DNA of 11,150 nt. It comes from an uncultured Caulobacteraceae bacterium (lineage in GTDB: Bacteria; Pseudomonadota; Alphaproteobacteria; Caulobacterales; Caulobacteraceae). Both the position numbers and the translations under genes were made by a program. Location: positions 1 to 11,150 of the forward strand of contig CAMLRH010000058.1 in the NCBI GenBank assembly GCA_946482375.1. The letters are read 5' to 3'. Below the pieces are notes generated by a model. It was not told the DNA's origin and did no database searches. It saw only the letters and a program-made list of their open reading frames with translations. How positions within the stretch are numbered: the first letter of the stretch is position 1; each line of letters begins with the position of its first letter. Positions 8,201 through 11,150 of the stretch are shown here, piece after piece.

Positions 8201-8260
8201 CTTGAGGCCGACGAGTGGTCCGACCAGCAGGCCCGGGTGGGCGTCAGCTTCCGCTTCTAG
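2258..8260 (+). CDS. Giant type Va autotransporter, 2000 aa, repetitive beta-helical passenger
   Basis: A probable surface-displayed or released adhesin-like protein. Sequence shows: a signal peptide with basic n-region GRRRDR, hydrophobic core about 26-43, and a probable cut after ARA at residue 47; a passenger of about residues 48-1300 built from short repeats of the type I-x-S-G-x-I-x-T-x-G-x-x-A-x-G-I; autotransporter-associated beta-strand repeats at about 1387-1418 and 1479-1512, followed by GGSGQIGGDVTVANGG and PGNSPG; and a C-terminal barrel from about 1733 to 2000 that starts GVWAELVSANLDYEG and ends SFRF. The terminal Phe is the usual signal for barrel insertion by the BAM machinery. 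The passenger is acidic, rich in Gly, Ser, Thr and Asp, poor in Lys, and I see no Cys after the signal peptide. I see no protease or lipase catalytic motif, so adhesion or aggregation is inferred from architecture only. The start codon follows GGGG at 9 bases. A strong terminator follows the stop. Confidence 0.93.
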   Translation: MTKRNVSAPQRAYGVVPTGRRRDRGALLLSTALGCSLLVAAPGMARAQVAADIVIDRDYSESTADLTPAISASDGHNVTITSGEAVTEGDGSPGIYVANITGDVTIDSGLITTSGGLMVVGDFPAISAGIAVLDGENVAITSDQITTTGGGAFGIAVEDVATISITSGQITTSGDAATGITAGADGAISITSESIATVGGPVAFEGEWVAAEGIFAESNGPISIDSGTISTEGDLAHGILAEGGEGAISIVSGTITTAGDNAQGILATSSTGDITIAAGTTATTGDYNGDPVANPYSYFPDAVTAITGSGAISIISETASADGLYASAVAAVATGGGDIVINSGVASGSGNGGVVLQADADYAPGSDVTIVSESILNEGDGKGSLTAVASGDVVVQSGSIVSTGDAFYDSVRDETLFSNGLFAYSSGGDVTVESGSISTVGDFARGLAAFSDTGSVTVTSGSITTQSARGLQARAAGDINIDSGSIHTAAPNEGHAIMVTAGAGDVNIVSDEIVTEGPTSHGIYVANAGGPDIGGIGAYRPATGGTGTLTIQSGSIESSGYGMMIDHQGAIDITSGSIVSGVSGVYLYGGDAITIDSGSVETTNGAGIIAWGDDGVVTINSDSVLVGQGGDVGVYGRTSTGDIFINAGETTTTATGLLFGSYTADAVGATSQTGDITIVSGSASTVGVSSSGIYGVTGGSLSITSGSITNAGDNGNGILALANGGISIDSGVVHTTGNSNIGMIVDANTSDGDIVIVSDEIVTEGAYAHGIYVADNNGADIPGIGAWRAATGGTGDLTITSGSIEVTGYGMMIDHQGAIDITSDSIVSGGPGIYLYGGDTITIDAGSISTTNGPGIVAWGDDALVHITTGDILVGANGDVGVVGRTTTGDVVINAGTTETTATGLLFDNYTADAVFGWSTSGDVTITSAVARTQGLYSTGVLALTGGDVSITSGVVENDGLLGNGVYAEAGGAVTIDSGSIAMSGNGAWGLYVDAGGPVSVVSDSVTTTGAADELENGLGISVTAGSRIDIDSGLVSTQGEGAFAIKAIGGGDATVTSDQITVAGDGAYGMLVDVAGSATVTSGSIVVDGQSLGEDRAFGMAVGADGDLDITSGSISTQGYEGFGIGVVGLGHVKIASNEITTAGDLAGGIVVKESSSANVTTGDVATSGAGSVAVAVVSTGAIDIDVTGDVSAAQSWGVVVKTSDDSTVNIEVASGASVIGSGGAIALEESNADTTLTVYGRLSTDADTAVLLAGGDDVINLMTGAGVEGAINALGGVDALNLNSTVNTAGTGQSLGDVIGVETITVANGYWVLGGDATADTAINGGTLVVTGTLTDDVVIAQNGTLQIGNGGATGDLVGDLVIGGTAIFNRSDEYDFGGDISGQGSLVKEGESSLILSGAYTFTGTTVVNGGTIKILHLPDTAEVVVDDGVLDLSGTEQEVASLSGGEGGTVDIDDGALTVNQEGSTEFAGSITGDGSLTLTGGGTLDLSGDNTYTGPTTIDEGTLKVNGSITSDVTVDDGGILGGSGQIGGDVTVANGGVVGPGNSPGLLTVVGDFTFAAGSTYVAEVEADGDHDQIDVSGATTIEDGVTLQILAGNGEYARLTGYTLLTSDGGVTGEFDDIETNLAFLTPHLEYELTSVQLYLTRNDVTFASFATNANQASVADVIEAAGLGDPLYDALIVQSAEGSQEGYAALSGEAYASLGSVLLVQNRYGREAILNRAATQTDGAGVWAELVSANLDYEGTTDHAAIESEARGFVAGADTAVNGWRAGAALTHISSDVTSAALATTADVKSTSVSAYVSGTVGGVKTTIGASYGRHDVDAARAVAFTGFDETAEADFEATAGEVFAELSVSQQVSGIFLQPFIGVGYATLDVDGFAEEGGDAALTVASMDRNVGTAKIGVRASASFDSGVGQVTPYASVALQGVSGDDEGRMEAAFAGAGVFTVGGAPIADGVAYDLGVRIDGERLGFTASYSGLEADEWSDQQARVGVSFRF
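3689..4429 (+). repeat. Tandem duplication, copy A (741 bp, 247 codons)
   Basis: Copy A begins at a codon run for INIDSGSIHT and ends just before the equivalent ISIDSGVVHT of copy B. Anchors such as GYGMMIDHQGAIDIT (3938-3982), the YLYGGD motif and SYTADAV recur exactly 744 bases downstream. In the best-conserved block, VSDEIVTEG to SYTADAV, I count about 117 of 159 residues identical to copy B with no gap. Confidence 0.85.
4430..5173 (+). repeat. Tandem duplication, copy B (744 bp, 248 codons)
   Basis: The direct tandem partner of copy A. The register is constant at 744 bases from the VSDEIVTEG motif (3781 versus 4525) through SYTADAV; one codon of difference lies before that motif. The last third (after TADAV) is more diverged than the first two thirds. 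After 5173 the general short-period repeat resumes with GAVTIDSGSI, aligning with the beginning of each copy but without a third full copy. Confidence 0.85.
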
Positions 8261-8282
8261 CGGAAGACCCGTCGCAAACGGC

Positions 8283-8313
8283 AACGCCGGCGCCCGAAAG
8301 GCGCCGGCGTTTT
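8283..8313 (+). terminator. Rho-independent terminator of the autotransporter gene
   Basis: AACGCCGGCGCC (8283-8294) and GGCGCCGGCGTT (8300-8311) are a perfect 12-bp inverted repeat with a 5-base loop CGAAA; the descending arm runs into TTTT (8310-8313). It begins 23 bases after the autotransporter stop. The short U-run is typical for high-GC genomes. It separates the autotransporter from the sigma-factor cassette, so they are probably separate transcripts. Confidence 0.85.
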
Positions 8314-8373
8314 GCTGCGCGCCGGGAGGGTGGGGTAAGCGTGATACGATACCTCTAGCTCTATGAAGGAGAC

Positions 8374-8393
8374 GGCGAAGCGGGCGCTTCGCC
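8374..8393 (+). promoter_or_regulatory. 9-bp perfect inverted repeat in the sigma-factor leader
   Basis: GGCGAAGCG (8374-8382) and CGCTTCGCC (8385-8393) are exact inverted copies separated by GG. As RNA this folds as at least a 7-bp hairpin with a loop of about 6 bases, ending 5 bases before the ribosome binding site at 8399. It could be an operator or an RNA element affecting sigma-factor translation. If translation instead began at 8363 it would simply be coding sequence. Confidence 0.4.
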
Positions 8394-8398
8394 CCGTC

Positions 8399-8404
8399 AG
8401 GGGA
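8399..8404 (+). promoter_or_regulatory. Ribosome binding site AGGGGA that decides the sigma-factor start
   Basis: AGGGGA lies 6 bases before the ATG at 8411. The upstream in-frame ATG at 8363 has only ACCTCTAGCTCT before it, with no purine-rich site, and the AAGGAG at 8366-8371 lies inside the longer reading and precedes no start codon at a usable distance. This favours 8411. Confidence 0.6.
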
Positions 8405-8410
8405 CCCAGC

Positions 8411-8947
8411 ATGGCTCCGCCGCGCAAGCCGCCGGCCGAGATGTCGGCCGAAAGGACCCGAGCACTTCAGGCTCTGGCGGTGCAGTTTGGGCCGGCCCTG
8501 CGCCGATACTTCCAGAAAAGGGTCGGCGTGGCGGAAGCCGATGACCTGGTGCAGGAGGTCTTTCTCAGCCTGCAGGTCCGCGGCGCCGACGCCGATATCG
8601 AGAACATCGAAGGCTACCTGTTCCGCGTGGCGGCGAACGCCGTCATCCAGCGCAATCGCCGTCCAGGATGGGACTGGGCGCGTCATCTGGACGTCGACGA
8701 CCTCGACGCCATGGCGGACGACGTATCCCCGGAGCGGGTTCTGATGGGTAAGGAGGCCGTGGAAAAGGTTGTCGCCGCCCTCGACGACCTTCCGCCACGC
8801 GCGGCGCAGGCCTTTTTCCTCCACCGCTTCGAAGAGATGACCTACACGGCTATCGCCGCCCGGATGAAGATCACCAACAGCTCGGTCGAGCGGCTGATTC
8901 AGCGGGCGCTGAAGCGTTTGGGCAAGGCGTTGGAGGCGCAGCCATGA
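8411..8947 (+). CDS. ECF (FecI-like) RNA polymerase sigma factor, 178 aa
   Basis: Directs RNA polymerase to a small set of promoters, probably those of the adjacent receptor or its regulon. Sequence shows: region 2 at about residues 24-88, with ALRRYFQKRVG followed by EADDLVQEVFLSL and the FRVAANAVIQRNRR helix; and region 4 at about 120-172, with LDDLPPRAAQAFFLHRFE, then MTYTAIAARMKITNSSVERL, the helix-turn-helix expected to read the -35 element. Length is normal for the FecI group. A longer reading from ATG 8363 adds 16 residues but lacks a ribosome binding site; the sigma fold starts only about residue 20 of the short form. The TGA overlaps the ATG of the FecR-like gene (ATGA at 8944-8947), indicating translational coupling. 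Family knowledge: such sigma factors are held or activated by the co-encoded FecR protein. Confidence 0.92.
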   Translation: MAPPRKPPAEMSAERTRALQALAVQFGPALRRYFQKRVGVAEADDLVQEVFLSLQVRGADADIENIEGYLFRVAANAVIQRNRRPGWDWARHLDVDDLDAMADDVSPERVLMGKEAVEKVVAALDDLPPRAAQAFFLHRFEEMTYTAIAARMKITNSSVERLIQRALKRLGKALEAQP

Positions 8948-9996
8948 GCATACGCCGCCCCCGCGCTCCGCAGCATGACGATCTTCATCATGTCGCCGCC
9001 GCCCTGTTCGCCAAGCAGCGCTCCGGCGCGATGACGGACGAGGACAGGGTCGGCCTCCGGGCGTGGCTTGAGGCCGATCCTGCCCATGCCGTCGCCTATG
9101 CCGACGTGCGCCGGGGCTGGGGCGGCGCCGGGGCGGTGCGCTCCGATCCCCGCGTGCTGGCCATGCGCGAGCGGTGGGCCGAGCTGGAAACGCCCTGGAG
9201 CCCGTGGCGTTCAGGCCGAGCCATCGCCGCGAGCCTTGTCGTGGCGGTGGCGCTGGTCGCCGCGTTGGCGGGGTGGCGCGACTGGAGCGGCTCAAGATCC
9301 ATCGGCGACCACCTCTATCGGACAGCGGTCGGTGAGCAGCGGACGATCGAGCTTGCCGACGGCTCGCTGGTGACGCTCAACACCGACACCGTTCTTCGGA
9401 CGCGCGGGGATCGCGAGCGCCGGTTGCTCTACCTCGACAAGGGGCAGGCCTTCTTCGAGGTCGCGAAGAATCCGGATCGTCCGTTCGTGGTCACCGCCGC
9501 CGGACGGACCGTGACGGCGCTTGGCACCGCGTTCGACGTCCGCGTCGACGAGGGCGAGTTCAAGGTCACGCTGGTCGAAGGCAAGGTCAGGGTAGAGGCT
9601 CTGGTGCCGGCCCAGCCGGGAGAGGGCGCGGGGCAAGTCTCTCAGGCGGCCGCGAACAAAACCGTCGTTCAGGCCACGGAAATGGCGGCCGGCACGCAAC
9701 TGGTCGCGCCGGCCAATGAGGACTGGCGCATCGTGCGGCCGAGTATTCTTGCCGAGACCAGCTGGACCAAGGGCAGGCTCATCTTCAACCGGCAGAGGCT
9801 CGCCGACGTCATTGAAGAGATGAATCGCTACTCCGAACGGAAGATCACGCTTGGCGACCCGCGGCTCGCGGATATTCCCATCAGCGGGTCGTTCAAGCCG
9901 GGTGACGTGACAAGTTTTGTGGCCGCGATGGAAGACTATCAGATGGCGCGCCATGGTCGTATGACCGATCAGGGTGTCGAACTCTTGAGCTATTAA
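8944..9996 (+). CDS. FecR-like inner-membrane anti-sigma/sigma regulator, 350 aa
   Basis: Relays a signal from the outer-membrane receptor to the ECF sigma factor across the inner membrane. Sequence shows: an N-terminal cytoplasmic DUF4880-type domain (about 14-58; AKQRSG...LRAWLEADPAHAVAYADV), a single transmembrane helix (about 93-111; AIAASLVVAVALVAALAG), a periplasmic FecR domain (about 126-220; TAVGEQRTIELADGS, FFEVAKNPDRPFVV, LGTAFDVR, VTLVEGKVRV) and a C-terminal DUF4974-type domain (about 277-340; GRLIFNRQRLADVIEEMNRY, then IPISGSF). The C-terminal domain is the expected partner of the STN domain of the receptor. Length is typical. The linker at about 222-250 is rich in Gln, Ala and Gly. 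Start is fixed by the ATGA overlap with the sigma gene. Whether it is an inhibitor or a required activator of the sigma factor cannot be read from sequence. Confidence 0.93.
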   Translation: MSIRRPRAPQHDDLHHVAAALFAKQRSGAMTDEDRVGLRAWLEADPAHAVAYADVRRGWGGAGAVRSDPRVLAMRERWAELETPWSPWRSGRAIAASLVVAVALVAALAGWRDWSGSRSIGDHLYRTAVGEQRTIELADGSLVTLNTDTVLRTRGDRERRLLYLDKGQAFFEVAKNPDRPFVVTAAGRTVTALGTAFDVRVDEGEFKVTLVEGKVRVEALVPAQPGEGAGQVSQAAANKTVVQATEMAAGTQLVAPANEDWRIVRPSILAETSWTKGRLIFNRQRLADVIEEMNRYSERKITLGDPRLADIPISGSFKPGDVTSFVAAMEDYQMARHGRMTDQGVELLSY

Positions 9997-10095
9997 AAAA
10001 TATTGGCGGCGGGGTGGGGCGCCGCCACCCCAATACCTCCCTGATGTTAAGGGGCTGACGAAGCTCCCAACGCACAAATACCAAGGGGGAGTGAA
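9997..10095 (+). other. 99-base intergenic gap, FecR-like gene to TonB receptor, with alternative hairpins
   Basis: Two mutually exclusive stems share bases 10011-10026. One is GGCGGCG (10005-10011) with CGCCGCC (10020-10026), loop 8. The other is GGGGTGG (10011-10017) with CCACCCC (10025-10031), loop 7, which can be lengthened by TATTG (10001-10005) with CAATA (10031-10035) across a bulge. No U-run follows, so it is not a standard terminator. It could be an attenuator, an mRNA processing or stability element, or partial termination setting the ratio of regulator to receptor. Confidence 0.5.
10083..10091 (+). promoter_or_regulatory. Strong ribosome binding site of the TonB receptor gene
   Basis: AAGGGGGAG ends 4 bases before the ATG at 10096, a strong match to the anti-Shine-Dalgarno sequence, consistent with high expression of an abundant outer-membrane receptor and supporting this start. 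Confidence 0.7.
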
Positions 10096-11150
10096 ATGGG
10101 GCCGGGGGCATCTCGCAGGATTCGTCACCTCATGTGTGGGGCGGCCGCCGTGGCCGTGCTGGCGACAGCCGGAGTGGCGCGCGCGCAGGAGGCGGAAGAG
10201 CGAAAGTTCGATATTCCTTCGCAGCCGCTTGTATCGGCCCTCTATGAATTCGGAGAACAGAGCGGTCGCCAGGTTTTGTTCAAGCCTTCACTGGCCGACG
10301 ACAAGATTACGCCGGGTATCTCCAGCACAATGGACCAGGGGCAGGCGCTGGCTCAGCTTCTGCAAGGAACCGGGCTCACCTTCCAGAGAAGCGGCGACGT
10401 TTATCTGATCGTGCAGGAGGGGGAGGGCGGAAGCCCCCAGGAGCAAAGCGCCGCGGGGGACGGCGCTGAAGTCGAAGCCCTGATCGTCACGGCGCAGAAA
10501 AAGGAAGAAGCGATCCAGGATATCCCGATCGCCATCAGCGCCTTCACGCAGAAATCCCTGGACGCGCAGAAACTCGAAGGTGGCTTCGATCTGCTGAAGG
10601 CGGTGCCGAACGTCGCGTTCACGAAAACCAACTTCTCCGGCTACAATTTCTCGATCCGGGGCATCGGCACGCAGGCTGTGTCGGCGACGACCGATCCCGG
10701 CGTGGCTGTCGCCCAGAACAACACCACCCTGATCGTCAACCGCCTGTTCGAGCAGGAATACGTCGATATGGAGCGGGTCGAGGTGCTGCGCGGTCCGCAA
10801 GGCACGCTGTACGGCCGTAACGCCACCGCCGGCGTCATCAACATCATCACCGCCAAGCCGTTGCTCCGTGAATTCCTAGGCGAGGCCAAAGTCGAGACCG
10901 GCAATTTCAACGCTCGCCGCGTGAGAGGCCATGTGAACGTGCCGATCGGCGATACCCTGGCGGTCCGCGGCGCCTTCGCCTGGACGCAACGCGACGGCTA
11001 CGGCTTCAACGAGGCAAGCCTGTCCAACGACACGCGTGAGTTCGGCGACGACGTGCGCGCCGACGTGGATGGCCGCGACCTATGGACCGCACGCGTCACC
11101 GTGGGTTGGGAGCCGACGGAAAACATCCGCGTCAACCTGATGTGGGAGCG
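10096..11150 (+). CDS. TonB-dependent outer-membrane receptor with N-terminal STN signalling domain (3' end missing)
   Basis: A ligand-gated importer and likely signal transducer. The frame stays open to the window edge (351 full codons). Sequence shows: a signal peptide of about 30 residues (basic RRIRH, core CGAAAVAVLATAG, cut after ARA before QEAEE); an STN domain at about 37-106 (KFDIPSQPLVSALYEFGEQS through GDVYLIV); a linker rich in Gly and Glu; a TonB-box-like LIVTAQKKEE (129-138); a plug at about 140-255 with IQDIPIAISAF, FSIRGIG, and VEVLRGPQGTLYGRNATAGV; then the first barrel strands, including GAFAWTQRDGYG. The STN domain together with the upstream sigma and FecR-like genes makes this a cell-surface-signalling transducer. 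The usual YVDG of the plug is replaced by QNNTTLIVNRLFEQEY, seen in a known subset of such receptors. The ligand is unknown: a siderophore, heme, sugar or other compound could all fit. Confidence 0.93.
   Translation, partial: MGPGASRRIRHLMCGAAAVAVLATAGVARAQEAEERKFDIPSQPLVSALYEFGEQSGRQVLFKPSLADDKITPGISSTMDQGQALAQLLQGTGLTFQRSGDVYLIVQEGEGGSPQEQSAAGDGAEVEALIVTAQKKEEAIQDIPIAISAFTQKSLDAQKLEGGFDLLKAVPNVAFTKTNFSGYNFSIRGIGTQAVSATTDPGVAVAQNNTTLIVNRLFEQEYVDMERVEVLRGPQGTLYGRNATAGVINIITAKPLLREFLGEAKVETGNFNARRVRGHVNVPIGDTLAVRGAFAWTQRDGYGFNEASLSNDTREFGDDVRADVDGRDLWTARVTVGWEPTENIRVNLMWE

Noticed and set aside
8363..8410. 16-residue N-terminal extension of the sigma factor from ATG 8363
   Set aside because: No ribosome binding site before 8363, whereas AGGGGA precedes 8411 at an ideal distance; the sigma fold does not need the extension. 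Kept as an alternative only.
7379..9295. 638-codon minus-strand frame spanning the autotransporter end, sigma and FecR-like genes
   Set aside because: It crosses a terminator and three supported plus-strand genes, and shows no domain; high-GC shadow.
10288..10800. 170-codon minus-strand frame in the receptor region
   Set aside because: Antisense to a clear STN/plug TonB receptor sequence and without any recognisable motif.

Overview
The window is high-GC, densely coded DNA from a Gram-negative bacterium. The outer-membrane proteins, the FecI/FecR/TonB-receptor cluster, the TonB-box style (LIVTAQKKEE) and the codon use suggest an alphaproteobacterium, most likely Caulobacterales, Sphingomonadales or a relative. 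That placement is inferred from style, not from a marker gene. I see no rRNA, tRNA, CRISPR array, insertion sequence or phage gene.

Left part (1-1953): the 3' end of an outer-membrane beta-barrel gene (1-771, +) converges on a LuxR-type regulator gene (841-1953, -). A strong hairpin terminator (811-840) separates them. Positions 1954-2257 form a 304-base divergent intergenic region with a cluster of inverted repeats (1983-2068) next to the regulator, a probable operator/promoter region.

Middle (2258-8260): one giant gene encodes a 2000-residue type Va autotransporter. It has a signal peptide, a very long repetitive beta-helical passenger containing a 248-residue tandem duplication, autotransporter-associated beta-strand repeats, and a C-terminal barrel ending in Phe. 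A 12-bp-stem terminator follows at 8283-8313.

Right part (8411-end): an iron-type cell-surface signalling cassette. It contains an ECF sigma factor (FecI-like), a membrane anti-sigma/sigma regulator (FecR-like; start and stop codons overlap as ATGA), and, after a 99-base structured gap, a TonB-dependent receptor that runs off the window. The receptor carries an N-terminal STN signalling domain, so it can plausibly act as a transducer: ligand at the receptor, then FecR in the inner membrane, then the sigma factor. This receptor has no stop codon in the window and is easily missed in a simple ORF scan.

All gene families here are known. The points most worth a second look are the tandem-duplicated giant passenger, the inverted-repeat cluster upstream of the LuxR gene, the inverted repeat in the sigma leader, and the alternative hairpins between the FecR and receptor genes. 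I found nothing I would claim as a new biological system.
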